A DNA stretch of 64,000 nucleotides. It comes from Bacteroidota bacterium. GTDB lineage: Bacteria; Bacteroidota; Bacteroidia; B-17B0; Aurantibacillaceae. A program made the translations under genes and the position numbers. Location of the stretch: contig JAHBTI010000002.1 in NCBI GenBank assembly GCA_019638705.1, positions 185,990-249,989 on the forward strand, read 5' to 3'. Of the stretch, positions 52,685-61,364 are shown piece by piece (the first letter of the stretch is position 1; each line of letters opens with the position of its first letter). The notes under the pieces were generated by a model that was not told the DNA's origin, did not search any database, and was given only the letters and a program-made list of their open reading frames with translations.

Positions 52685-54397
52685 CTATTTTTTGATTGTT
52701 TGTGTACGGTTGTTATCTAATTTTATATTGATGTTGTAGGTTCTTAAACTTTCTTCGTAAGTAGGTGTTATTTTTTGTCCCTGCCATTTTATTTCAATGT
52801 CGGTTTTATACGTTATGGTTAAGTACAAAAATTCTTCCTCGTCAAAATATTTCCAGTCACCGTCTTTCATTCCTCCTACATAATTTCCTGTCATTTTCTT
52901 TTTTCCGTTGCTGTGGTAAGCCGTGTGCACACCAATGGCTTCACCGGCTTCAAAAGCACCCTCGTAATATTTTGTTTTTTGCGGCATATAATAGCTTTTC
53001 CATAAGCTGTCGCGTTCATCGTTTGTAAATTTTCCTATTTCCAAATAACCGGGTGTTTCATACGTCCACAAGCCCTCTCTTTTTCCGTCCACATAATATC
53101 CTTTCATTTCCACTTTTCCGTCTTCGGCGTAATCTGTTATTTCACCGTCGCGTTTACCGTTCAGGTAATTTTCCTGCCGCATCAGTTGTCCGCTTTCGTA
53201 ATACCATTCCCAAACACCCTGTGCTTTGCCTTTTTTATCGTATTTGCCTTTTTGCTCCAACTGCCCCGAAGAATAAAAAAACTGCCACTCCCCTGTTCTG
53301 TTTCCCTCTCTGTATATTCCTTTGCCTTTAAATTCGCCTGTGTTATGAAACTCTTCCCATATTCCTATTCTGTTTCTTACACTGTCCACCGCACCACGCG
53401 CCACCACTGTTCCGTCAAAATATTCTATGCAACTGTCGGGCATGGGCACATTGCGGCAAACCAAACGTTTTATGTAAACAAAATCTTCTATGCGTTTTGC
53501 CGTGCTGTCGTCTTTTAAAAACAACGAACTATCGCAGCGCATTTTTTGAATGTATTTGTAATGTGAGCCAATGGGTGTTCCGTCTAAATAAACACCTTCG
53601 TATTTTAATGTTCCGTCTTCGTATATATCTCTAAATACTTCCACATTGGCTATTTCAGGTGCTTTTAAAATTTGTTTTCCGTTGTTGAATTTTTTTGTTA
53701 CCAATAAATTTCCTTTAGCATCATATTCTTTCACATAACCGTCCAACGAGTCGCTGTTGTATTTCATTTCTTTTTTTATGGTGATGTTGTCTTTCTGAAA
53801 TTCTTTCCAAATACCTTGTTTTTTATTTTGCTCATCGCGCTGATTAAATTTTTCATAACTCTGCAAAACACCGCCTTTGTAGTTTGAAAGCCCTGTAATT
53901 AAAGAATCCTGTGCAAATTCATAAGCATAGCCTTCTTTTTTTCCGTTGTTGTAAATGGTTTCTGTTTTTCTTGCACCGTCTTTATAAAATGTTTTTGAAA
54001 TACCTTCTCTCACATCGTTTGAGTAGGTTTCAACAGACATAACTTTTTGAGCCGTATCGTAAATAACCGTTTCGCCGTTCTTTTTCCCTTCAGTATAGTT
54101 TATGGTTTTGCTTAATCTGCCTTTTTCATCGTAAAATTTCCAAATACTGTCCAACTGAAAATTTTTGCGGTTTCCCTCAATTTTAAGATGTCCGTTTTTA
54201 TAATAATTTTTCCAGTAGCCGTCAGGTTTTCCGTTTTTCATCATACCTTCGCTGCTAAGTTTACCGTTTTCGTAATAAAATTTATTGTAACCGTTTGGAT
54301 TATTACTCGGCGTTTGGGCTGTTTTTTGAGCCTGTAAAAAGCCCGATAAAAAAATAAAACCAAAAATTAAAAAAAATGTATGTAAACTGCTTTTCAT
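52685..54397 (-). CDS. MORN_2/YwqK-type repeat protein, exported
   Basis: 570 residues. Signal peptide MKSSLHTFFLIFGFIFLSGFLQA. About fifteen short repeats of the type YY.NG.L..EG.....GK.DG.WK.Y (YENGKLSSEGMMKNGKPDGY; YYKNGHLKIEGNRKNFQLDS; FYSSGQLEQKGKYDKKGKAQ; YHSNGKKKMTGNYVGGMKDG). These are MORN-variant repeats, often misnamed as toxin-antitoxin YwqK. Exported or periplasmic. It heads an operon with a sensor kinase, LytTR regulator and outer-membrane barrel. Confidence 0.8.
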   Translation of the reverse strand: MKSSLHTFFLIFGFIFLSGFLQAQKTAQTPSNNPNGYNKFYYENGKLSSEGMMKNGKPDGYWKNYYKNGHLKIEGNRKNFQLDSIWKFYDEKGRLSKTINYTEGKKNGETVIYDTAQKVMSVETYSNDVREGISKTFYKDGARKTETIYNNGKKEGYAYEFAQDSLITGLSNYKGGVLQSYEKFNQRDEQNKKQGIWKEFQKDNITIKKEMKYNSDSLDGYVKEYDAKGNLLVTKKFNNGKQILKAPEIANVEVFRDIYEDGTLKYEGVYLDGTPIGSHYKYIQKMRCDSSLFLKDDSTAKRIEDFVYIKRLVCRNVPMPDSCIEYFDGTVVARGAVDSVRNRIGIWEEFHNTGEFKGKGIYREGNRTGEWQFFYSSGQLEQKGKYDKKGKAQGVWEWYYESGQLMRQENYLNGKRDGEITDYAEDGKVEMKGYYVDGKREGLWTYETPGYLEIGKFTNDERDSLWKSYYMPQKTKYYEGAFEAGEAIGVHTAYHSNGKKKMTGNYVGGMKDGDWKYFDEEEFLYLTITYKTDIEIKWQGQKITPTYEESLRTYNINIKLDNNRTQTIKK

Positions 54398-54973
54398 GCT
54401 CTAAGCGAAATTAAATGTAACCAATAAAATTCAAAAGTAACTTGATAACAGGAAAAGAAAAAATTGAAATCAGTTAAGCGGACATACATACTATATATAA
54501 TTTCTTTTTTAAAAATTTAATTATGTATTAAGTTATATAGGGTGTTAGTTTTGTTGGTTAGTTTTTTGTTTAAGTATTGTATAATTGGTTTATCAAAGTT
54601 AATTAACAGATAATAAACAAATGTAATTTTTTAAATACCTGATAAAGTAATACATAATAACTCTTAACAATAGTTAGTAGTTATCAGTCTTAATAAAATA
54701 ATGCATATTTTTAATGTGGACAAAACAGAAAACAGGCTTATAAATTCTGATTATAAATTAAAAGTTTCTTTAGGAAATGTGGTTTTAATTTACAACGAAG
54801 GCATTTTTAATATTAAGGGTATATTTTTGTGTTTTAATATCAACACAAATTAAATTAATCAACATAAAAACTGTTTATTTCTTGAGGTTTCCGCAGGTTC
54901 ATTTTCAGTTAGTTATTTTATGAGTGTTAATTAACGTTGATTAGTTATTTTTGAACATTATAATTATTGAAAT
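54398..54973. other. AT-rich intergenic region between MORN operon and rpiB
   Basis: About 576 bases, very AT-rich, no convincing gene. A minus-strand -7 box TACTTTTG (54439-54432) lies before the MORN gene. A plus-strand -7 box TATTTTTG (54946-54953) lies before rpiB. A 7-bp inverted repeat CTGATAA/TTATCAG spans 54639-54687. A 50-codon open frame (54701-54853, starting MHIFNVDKTENRLINSDYKL) is possible but unsupported. Confidence 0.5.
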
Positions 54974-55408
54974 ATGCAAATTGCCATAGGGTCTGACCAC
55001 GCGGGTTTTGAAATGAAACAGAAATTGATTGAGTATTTAAAATCAAAACACCTTTCGGTGATTGATAAAGGAACGTATTCTGAGGAAAGGGCAGATTATC
55101 CCGATTTTGGTCATGCCGTAGCAAATGCCGTAGTTAATAAAGAAGCAGATTTTGGTATTGTTCTCTGTGGTAGTGGCATTGGCATAAGCATTTCGGCAAA
55201 CCGCCACAAAGGCATTAGAGCCGCTTTGGCTTGGAATGCCGCAATTGCTGCCTTAGCCCGACAACACAATAATGCTAATATTCTGGCACTTCCGGCAAGG
55301 TTTATTTCTGTGGAAGAAGCCCACAAAAGTATTGATGCTTTTTTATCAGAAAAATTTGAAGGCGGAAGACATCAGGAAAGAATTGAAAAAATTGATATTA
55401 TTGGTTAG
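54974..55408 (+). CDS. rpiB: Ribose 5-phosphate isomerase B
   Basis: 144 residues. SDHAGFEMK, active-site Cys in GIVLCGSGIGISISANRHKG and the AALARQHNNANILALPAR stretch with catalytic His are present. Interconverts ribose 5-phosphate and ribulose 5-phosphate in the pentose phosphate pathway. Confidence 0.95.
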   Translation: MQIAIGSDHAGFEMKQKLIEYLKSKHLSVIDKGTYSEERADYPDFGHAVANAVVNKEADFGIVLCGSGIGISISANRHKGIRAALAWNAAIAALARQHNNANILALPARFISVEEAHKSIDAFLSEKFEGGRHQERIEKIDIIG

Positions 55409-55418
55409 TTAATAGGAG

Positions 55419-55451
55419 TTAGTTATTAGGGAATAGGCGGCTAATAACTAA
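55419..55451. repeat. 11-bp perfect inverted repeat between rpiB and the next gene
   Basis: TTAGTTATTAG (55419-55429) is exactly complementary to CTAATAACTAA (55441-55451) with loop GGAATAGGCGG. No T run. Additional GTTAGTTA copies lie just before it. Confidence 0.7.
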
Positions 55452-55515
55452 TCTCTATCAACTTTTAACTAAAAAACATACATTTACAGCCAAACATTCA
55501 AAAATCAAAATAAAA

Positions 55516-56049
55516 ATGAAACAAGTAATTTTACTCTCGGCACTGCTTTTTTCGGTAAAAGTACAGTCGCAAACACTTCCGAACATTAACGGAACAACCT
55601 TAGAAGGCAAAGAAATTTCTCTGCCCATTAAAAACGGAAAATCATCGGTAATTGCCATAGTTTACAGCAGAGCTGCCGAAGATGAACTAAAAACATGGTT
55701 AAATCCATTGTACAATAATTTTGTAAACACATCGGCAGGCAGCAAAGCCACGTTTGATGTTTCGCAAAGCTATGATGTAAACTTTGTGTTTGTGCCCATG
55801 ATTAGCGGCTTTAAAAAAATATCAGACGAATTTAAAGCAGGCACGGAAAAAGAATTTTGGAAATACATTATGGATACCGAACGCAGCGATATGCGCGCCG
55901 TGCAAAAAGAAATGAAAATTACCGACAGCAAAATACCATACATTTATGTAGTGGATAAAACAGGAAAAATTACCGAAACACAAAGCGGCAAATTTACCAA
56001 AGACAAAATGAGTAAAATTGAAGATGCTTTGGATAAAGACGAGGAGTAA
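55516..56049 (+). CDS. Secreted thioredoxin-fold protein lacking active-site cysteines
   Basis: 177 residues with signal peptide MKQVILLSALLFSVKVQS. The body looks like a peroxiredoxin/thioredoxin fold (GTTLEGKEISLPIKNGKSSV; IPYIYVVDKTGKITE with the cis-Pro loop), but no cysteine is present in the mature protein. Redox catalysis is unlikely; a binding or assembly role is more plausible. A strong terminator follows. Confidence 0.6.
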   Translation: MKQVILLSALLFSVKVQSQTLPNINGTTLEGKEISLPIKNGKSSVIAIVYSRAAEDELKTWLNPLYNNFVNTSAGSKATFDVSQSYDVNFVFVPMISGFKKISDEFKAGTEKEFWKYIMDTERSDMRAVQKEMKITDSKIPYIYVVDKTGKITETQSGKFTKDKMSKIEDALDKDEE

Positions 56050-56069
56050 TTTTTAAAGAAGTATTTTTT

Positions 56070-56102
56070 AAAACCCCCACGCAAAAAATGCGTGGGGGTT
56101 TT
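56070..56102. terminator. Strong GC-rich terminator
   Basis: AAAACCCCCACGCA (56070-56083) pairs with TGCGTGGGGGTTTT (56089-56102) around an AAAAA loop. Placed 21 bases after the stop of the thioredoxin-fold gene; its T-rich flanks allow use in both directions. Confidence 0.9.
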
Positions 56103-56152
56103 GTTTGAGCGGTATTAGATAAACTGTCTGAAAAAATTAAGTAAAACAAAAA

Positions 56153-56178
56153 CCCCCTTTACAATTAAGCAAAGGGGG
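56153..56178 (-). terminator. Second hairpin downstream of the beta-helix gene
   Basis: CCCCCTTT (56153-56160) pairs with AAAGGGGG (56171-56178). On the minus strand it is followed by TTTTTGTTTT. Confidence 0.6.
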
Positions 56179-56293
56179 CAAACCATAATTGGAAACTAAC
56201 TTTTAAAAACCTAATTATCATGAAATAATAATTGTTCCCAATCAATGAAACTATGCCAAATGTAAAACATTCAATTCAAACAAACAACACGCG

Positions 56294-56337
56294 GTAATAA
56301 AAAAAACCTCGCATTTTTTGCGAGGTTTTTTTATTAC
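56294..56337 (-). terminator. Terminator of the beta-helix lipoprotein gene
   Basis: A long stem in which GTAATAAAAAAAACCTCGCA (56294-56313) pairs with TGCGAGGTTTTTTTATTAC (56319-56337), one A unpaired. It lies 14 bases after the minus-strand stop at 56352. The rest of the 302-bp gap 56050-56351 holds only these three hairpins. Confidence 0.85.
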
Positions 56338-56351
56338 TGATTAAATTGAAA

Positions 56352-57557
56352 TTAGTGTTTAGAGTAGAACACGTTTTGTTGTAACCAATTGCAACCCCCT
56401 TGCCCCGGAGTTTGAATACAAATACCTTCCCAGTCATTGTTGGCAGGAGCAGTTGCGTTGCCATCGCCGTTCGTATCACCGCCACGCGTATCATCTTTAA
56501 TAGATGTAAAAATGCTGTTAGTGCCGTAGGTAAACGTGCCACTGTTAGTTACCGAAATTTGTCCGCTCACACCGCCAAATTTCACGATTACGTTATCTTT
56601 CACTATAAGTGCTTTTTCGGTTGAGTTTACCTGTACCCAATCACTTATTATATATGGCACTTCGGTTACACCAAGAGTTACCACCCCTTGAAATCCGCCT
56701 GTGCCCAACAAAAATATACCGTTGCGTTTGTTGGTTTGGCTTGAATTAGCAGGGTTATGGAAAATGTTGCTCTCGTCAACCGTATAGTTGTAGTGAACAA
56801 TCATGGGGCGGTCGTTGTCATACATAATGTTGTTGGTAAAAACGGTTTCTCCGGGTTTGGTATATTGCCAACCCCAAAAAGCGGCTGCGGAAGCATAATC
56901 ATTTAGCCGTGTATGCGCAATGGTGCAGTGGTCTATGGTGGTTTGGGAAGAACCCACGTCTAAAGCTATGGCACTTGAATAAGTAGTATATCCTCCTGCG
57001 TAAAAAATGTCGCAATATTTTAGAACCGTTCCGCTGCTTCTGAGGTCAATATTAGCCCAGTCGCCTCTTTGCGGAGTAGTGAGCGTGCCGTCTGCGTTGG
57101 TGTCGCCGCAATAGCTGTCATCGGAAACGGAGGTAAACACAATGTGTTTGTCGGCAGTGCCGTTGGCAATAATTTTTCCGTTGCTGCCCTGTACGATGAT
57201 AGCTTTGTTTTTCGCAATTTTTACAATAACCCCCGGCTTAATGGTTAATATAGATGTGATGGTTAAGTTGGTTTCAATCACATATATTTTGCCCTCCGTC
57301 CATTCGGTAATGGAGGAGATGTTTTCGGTTATTTTCACAACCGTGCAGCCCGGAGGAGGGTTGTTATTGTTGTTATTGCACGAATAATCGCACGAACCGT
57401 CATCTTTTTTTGCTTTGCTGTCGTAATTGCAAGCCTTTGTGTCTGTGCAGCCTTTTCGTTTGCAACTGCTGTTTAACGCTAATCCCGAAAGGACTACACA
57501 GTAAACTAACACTTTAATAAAAGTGTTTTTTATTTGGATAAGTTTTTCTTTTTTCAT
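56352..57557 (-). CDS. Beta-helix-like lipoprotein with DDGSC motif
   Basis: 401 residues from the ATG at 57555-57557. Signal and lipobox LNSSCKRKGC, then a GCTDTKACNYD...DDGSCDY motif (common in secreted Bacteroidota proteins), an Asn-run linker and Pro residues. Short strands typical of a right-handed parallel beta-helix follow (ILTIKPGVIVKIAKNKAIIV; TTIDHCTIAHTRL; VFTNNIMYDNDRP). Surface-exposed lipoprotein, possibly carbohydrate-related; no catalytic site identified. Confidence 0.7.
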   Translation of the reverse strand: MKKEKLIQIKNTFIKVLVYCVVLSGLALNSSCKRKGCTDTKACNYDSKAKKDDGSCDYSCNNNNNNPPPGCTVVKITENISSITEWTEGKIYVIETNLTITSILTIKPGVIVKIAKNKAIIVQGSNGKIIANGTADKHIVFTSVSDDSYCGDTNADGTLTTPQRGDWANIDLRSSGTVLKYCDIFYAGGYTTYSSAIALDVGSSQTTIDHCTIAHTRLNDYASAAAFWGWQYTKPGETVFTNNIMYDNDRPMIVHYNYTVDESNIFHNPANSSQTNKRNGIFLLGTGGFQGVVTLGVTEVPYIISDWVQVNSTEKALIVKDNVIVKFGGVSGQISVTNSGTFTYGTNSIFTSIKDDTRGGDTNGDGNATAPANNDWEGICIQTPGQGGCNWLQQNVFYSKH

Positions 57558-57665
57558 TTTCTTAAAAATTTTATGGTTAAACAAATAGGGCTTTCTCCCA
57601 CATAGAAGAATTAAGGCAATATTATGGAATTTTTTTGTAAAAAATGGATTGAATTTTTTGCGCCG

Positions 57666-58277
57666 TTATGCGTTCAGTTCGTGTTCCGGGCAATCAATTC
57701 GCAAATCGGCAGTATGGAGGGGCTGATTAAGCAATTTGCAGAAATGTTTTTGCCCCTTGTCTGATGATTGGTAGTGCAGGCACGACATACACATTCTTTG
57801 AATAGTAATCACTTCCGACTTGTTTAAGTGCCGAATGATATTGAGCAAACTCAATAATAAGTTTTCTTTATCGTCCTGATGTAATTTATCAATGGGTGAG
57901 CGAATTTCTTTGGTAAAAAACGAGGTTTTATCGGCAATATCTTTGCCCTTTTTTGTGAGGTGAATGATGTAGCTTCGTGTGTCGTGCGGTTCGTGTCCTT
58001 TGCTTATCAGTTGTTTTTGTTCCAATGTTTTCACCGTGTCGCTGATGGTGGCTTTTGTCATGTTAAACTCGTCTGCCAAATAGCTTACTTTTCTTTTTTC
58101 TTCGCTGTGAAATTTCAGAAAAATCAAAACCTGAACCTGAATTGGCGTAAGTGAATGCTCTTTGCTTTCCTGCCAAAGCAGCACACGGAAAGCCTGTGCA
58201 ATCCGTTCAAGCGAAGCTACAATTTTGCTTTCGGTACTTTGGTTTTGGTGGTTTAAGTTAAAGTCTGATTTACTCAT
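57666..58277 (-). CDS. MarR-family regulator with Cys-rich C-terminus
   Basis: 203 residues. MarR winged helix (HSLTPIQVQVLIFLKFHSEE; FNMTKATISDTVKTLEQKQL; DTRSYIIHLTKKGKDIADKT) followed by an unusual C-terminal tail with C-x2-C-x13-C-x15-C (CMSC...HFC...DCPE), a candidate Zn or Fe-S site. Begins 22 bases after the DUF2024 gene, so it is transcribed with it. Two operators of the type GTTAG-N5-CTAAC lie at the two promoters of this cluster; autoregulation is probable. Confidence 0.85.
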   Translation of the reverse strand: MSKSDFNLNHQNQSTESKIVASLERIAQAFRVLLWQESKEHSLTPIQVQVLIFLKFHSEEKRKVSYLADEFNMTKATISDTVKTLEQKQLISKGHEPHDTRSYIIHLTKKGKDIADKTSFFTKEIRSPIDKLHQDDKENLLLSLLNIIRHLNKSEVITIQRMCMSCLHYQSSDKGQKHFCKLLNQPLHTADLRIDCPEHELNA

Positions 58278-58299
58278 ACAGTTTGAATTTTATGCGGCA

Positions 58300-58638
58300 T
58301 CAGTCGCAATTTTCCATTTCAAGAATAAAATATCCTTTTTTTCTGATGTCTGCTTCCCATTGAGGTTGTATGTTTCTCGCATGGCAAAACCTGCATTCTT
58401 TTGAGGACAGCGGTTGCCCTTCCTGCCTTTTGCTTTTTAAGTATTCTTTGCCGTATCGGTAAATAAGGGCGGTGTCTTTTACTTCTGTGGGGGCAATAAT
58501 GTCAAAGTGCATTATGCTGCCGTCTTTTTTTGTTACATAGGTGTCCCAAACTGCTACTTGCATAGTTTTTGATTTGTTAGTTTGTGCAGTTGCCGTCAAA
58601 ACGAAAAACAGCACTATTATTAAATTAATTAGCCTCAT
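58300..58638 (-). CDS. Exported DUF2024 protein with CxxCH motif
   Basis: 112 residues. The DUF2024 core runs MQVAVWDTYVTKKDGSIMHF ... KECRFCHARNI ... KGYFILEMENCD. Unlike typical cytoplasmic members it carries a signal peptide (MRLINLIIVLFFVLTATAQT). The promoter start near 58668 precedes this ATG, supporting it. The CRFCH sequence is a formal CxxCH haem c motif but also occurs in the cytoplasmic family, so metal or thiol binding is equally likely. First gene of the unit with the MarR gene. Confidence 0.75.
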   Translation of the reverse strand: MRLINLIIVLFFVLTATAQTNKSKTMQVAVWDTYVTKKDGSIMHFDIIAPTEVKDTALIYRYGKEYLKSKRQEGQPLSSKECRFCHARNIQPQWEADIRKKGYFILEMENCD

Positions 58639-58674
58639 TGTTTGTTAAAGCGTTTTTTTAGAAATAATGCCCCG

Positions 58675-58705
58675 CAAAGTTAGTAATCCTAACAATGCAG
58701 GGCAA
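58675..58705 (-). promoter_or_regulatory. DUF2024/MarR promoter with MarR-type operator
   Basis: On the minus strand: TTG (58705-58703), spacer of 20, -7 box TAACTTTG (58682-58675). The dyad GTTAG-GATTA-CTAAC (58693-58679) overlaps the -7 box. Predicted start near 58668, leader about 30 nt. Confidence 0.7.
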
Positions 58706-58710
58706 TTTTT

Positions 58711-58944
58711 TTAACCTTTTACATCTGCCATAGACGCGCCAAAGTTGATGTGCAGCACATTTCCGTTTGGTGTAACCAAAGCAGGAACAGATTTTACACC
58801 TGCTTTTTCTGCTTCGCCAATTCGGTTTCGCACTTCGCCAATGTGAACTATTTCCACATTGTTTGCACCAATGAGGTTAATGATGTCGTGTTCTGCGCTT
58901 ACGCAAACAGGACAGCCTGCGTGGTAAAAAACTGATTTTGTCAT
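58711..58944 (-). CDS. Small thioredoxin-like protein
   Basis: 77 residues. N-terminal active site CPVC in VFYHAGCPVCVSAEHDIINL, cis-Pro loop KSVPALVTPNG. A compact thioredoxin/glutaredoxin-like domain, cytoplasmic. Promoter and operator precede it. With the MarR regulator and DUF2024 protein it forms a probable redox-stress cluster. Confidence 0.8.
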   Translation of the reverse strand: MTKSVFYHAGCPVCVSAEHDIINLIGANNVEIVHIGEVRNRIGEAEKAGVKSVPALVTPNGNVLHINFGASMADVKG

Positions 58945-58987
58945 GTTGTATAGTTATTAAAATTGTTTTGCGGCAACATTGCCGCCG

Positions 58988-59017
58988 CAAATATAGTTAG
59001 TTATCCTAACAAAACAA
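58988..59017 (-). promoter_or_regulatory. Thioredoxin-gene promoter with MarR-type operator
   Basis: On the minus strand: TTTTG ending with TTG (59017-59015), spacer of 19, -7 box TATATTTG (58995-58988). The dyad GTTAG-GATAA-CTAAC (59010-58996) fills the spacer next to the -7 box. It differs by one base from the operator at 58679-58693. Confidence 0.75.
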
Positions 59018-59187
59018 AACATATTTTTTGCTGAGCCATATTTTTAATGTTAAAGTTGTTCATTCCAAATGTTATAAAAGAAATTGCTCTTAAATACCAA
59101 ACGCGCTGAAGGGTGTAAGCCGCAAATGCGTGGGGGATAAAAGGAGATTAGAAGCAGTGAATGTTCAATTACGTACTATGCGTTGGC

Positions 59188-59212
59188 AAAAAAAATAAAA
59201 CACCGAAGGGTG
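59188..59212 (-). terminator. Terminator of the copB gene
   Basis: On the minus strand CACC-CTTC-GGTG (59212-59201) is followed by a T-rich run (TTTTATTTTTTTT), about 45 bases after the copB stop. Short stem but long T tract. Confidence 0.5.
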
Positions 59213-59257
59213 GGAGAAAAATAAATTTGAATTTCTATTTGGCTTGAATTTGTTTCA

Positions 59258-61265
59258 TTATGCTTTTAAAAGTTTTGCATTTATGGCAACTACAATAGTG
59301 CTTAAACTCATCAAAACTGCACCCACCGCCGGACTTAGCACGATATCCCAATTATACAACACTCCTGCTGCCAACGGAATTGCAAGAATGTTGTAGCCGG
59401 CAGCCCACCAAAGATTTTGTATCATTTTATTGTATGTTGCCTTGCCAAACAAAATCAGGTTGGCAATGTCTTTGGGGTCGGAGTTCACTAAAATAATATC
59501 TGCTGTTTCTGCTGCCACATCTGTTCCCGAACCAACAGCTATTCCTACATCTGCCTGTGCAAGGGCAGGTGCATCATTTACGCCATCGCCTGTCATGGCA
59601 ATATATTCACCTTTCTGCTGAAGTTCTTTTACTTTTTCTAATTTGTCATGCGGTAATACATTGGCTAAATAGCCGTCCATTTTCAATTCATCACTTACCT
59701 TCTTTGCTACTTTTTCATTGTCGCCTGTGAGCAATAAGTTTTTAATTCCTGCTTGTTTAAGAATTTGAATTGCATCAAAAGAGTTTTCTCTTATCTGGTC
59801 AGAAAAAGTGAAATAACCAACAACAGTATTATTCACTAAAATATAAACTACTGTTCCTGTAAAATCATCTGTTGCTCCAGTTACGCTGATGTTTTCTTCT
59901 TTTAGATAATTCGGTCCGACAACTTTTATTTCTTTTCCATCAACTATTCCTTCCAATCCTATGCCGGGCATGTAATTAAATTTTTCTGCTTTAGGAATAG
60001 TAATGTTCAATTCCTTGACTTTTCGCATCAAGCCTGTTGCGATATAATGTTCCGAATGTTGTTCTATGCCAGATGCAAGCCGAAGCAATTCTCTTTCATC
60101 AAAAGTTTTGTTCAGCACTTTTACTTCTTGCAATTCGTGCGAACCTTTTGTAAGTGTTCCTGTCTTGTCAAAAATGATAGTTGTAATCAGTCGTGCATTT
60201 TCAAAAGCAGTTCGGTTGCGGATAAGCAAACCCTTTTGTGCTGCGATAGAAGTTTGAAATAGCTACCACCAAAGGCACTGCTAAACCCAAAGCGTGAGGA
60301 CAGGAAATTACCATCACCGTTACCATTCTTTCCAATGCAAACACAAAGGGAAAACCTAATATCAACCAAACTGCAAGTGTAATAACACCACCTCCCAAGG
60401 CAACAAACGTCAAAACCTTTGCTGCTCTGTCAGCAAAATTTTGGGTTTTTGATTTTACCTTTTGTGCATCTTCAACAAGTTTCACCACTTTATTGAGGTA
60501 GCTGTCGTTGCCTGTGCTTGATACTTGTATTGTGAGTGAGCCATTGCTGTTTACTGCTCCGCCAATTACTTTGCTGTCTTTCTCTTTTTTCACCGGCTTG
60601 CTTTCGCCTGTGAGCATACTTTCGTCCACATGGCTTTCACCTTGCGTAACTATTCCATCAACCGGAATTTTTTCGCCCGGTTTTATCAATACAAAGTCGC
60701 CAATTTTCAAATGGCTCACAGGCATATCGTGTATGTGTCCGTTTACCAAATGATGAGCCGTTGAAGGCATCATTTTCACTAATAATTCCAGTGAACGGGA
60801 AGCACCCATTACCGATTTCATTTCAAAGTAATGCCCAATGAGCATGATGTCTATAAGGGTTGCCATTTCCCAATAAAAGTCCATGCCCTGCAAACCGAAA
60901 GTGATGGCAAAACTGTATGCCCATGCAACAGAAATGGCTACACCAATCAGTGTCATCATACCTATGGCATTGTCTTTTACTTCATCATACAGTCCTTTTA
61001 GAAATGGATAACCGCCATAAATGAAAATGAAAGTGGAAAGAACCGCTAATACATATTTATCGCCTGCAAAAGCTAATTCAAATCCCAACCATTGCTGTAT
61101 CATGTGCGACAGGGCAAGCACAGGAATAGATACTATTGAGCAAATGATAAATCGTTTCCAAAAATCAGAAACATTGTGCCCTGCGTGTTTGTCGTGCCCT
61201 TCATGCCCAGAATGTTCATGCGAACTGTGAGCCGAATGGTCATGTGATGTATGTTGATGTTCCAT
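59258..61265 (-). pseudogene. copB: CopB-type P1B heavy-metal ATPase, single-base frameshift
   Basis: Start ATG 61263-61265 with a His-rich N-terminus (HQHTSHDHSAHSSHEHSGHE), then eight-helix P-type ATPase: phosphatase motif MLTGESKPVKKEK, CPHALGLAVPL (CPH, the CopB/P1B-3 signature), then DKTGTLTKG, GDNEKVA and MTGDGVNDAPALAQADVGIA. At about 60253-60255 one extra A separates VVAIS from the expected TSIAAQKGLLIRNRTAFENA, so the frame breaks between helix 6 and the phosphorylation site. The span is 2008 bases, one more than a multiple of three. Exports copper or silver if intact. Either a sequencing insertion or a recent loss. Confidence 0.85.
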
Positions 61266-61364
61266 TGTATAATCCGTTTACTTGCTCAGTAAAACTTACC
61301 TATGCCGGCTGCTCTTTCTTCTATTATCAGGTTGATGTTTGACATACTAATGAATTTGCATTAA

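Larger units (their letters stand above)
58945..59257. other. Intergenic region before thioredoxin-like gene and after copB
   Basis: Holds the thioredoxin promoter/operator (58988-59017) and the copB terminator (59188-59212). The part between is not coding; GAAGGGTG occurs twice (59108-59115 and 59205-59212). Confidence 0.5.

Noticed and set aside
52685..54397. Naming as a toxin-antitoxin YwqK antitoxin
   Set aside because: The repeats are MORN-type and the protein is exported; no toxin is adjacent. The name is an annotation habit, not evidence.
54701..54853. 50-codon open frame in the AT-rich gap before rpiB
   Set aside because: Composition-driven, no signal peptide or domain and no convincing promoter.
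59108..59212. Repeated GAAGGGTG as an integron attC-like site
   Set aside because: No core sites of the form RYYYAAC/GTTRRRY and no integrase nearby.
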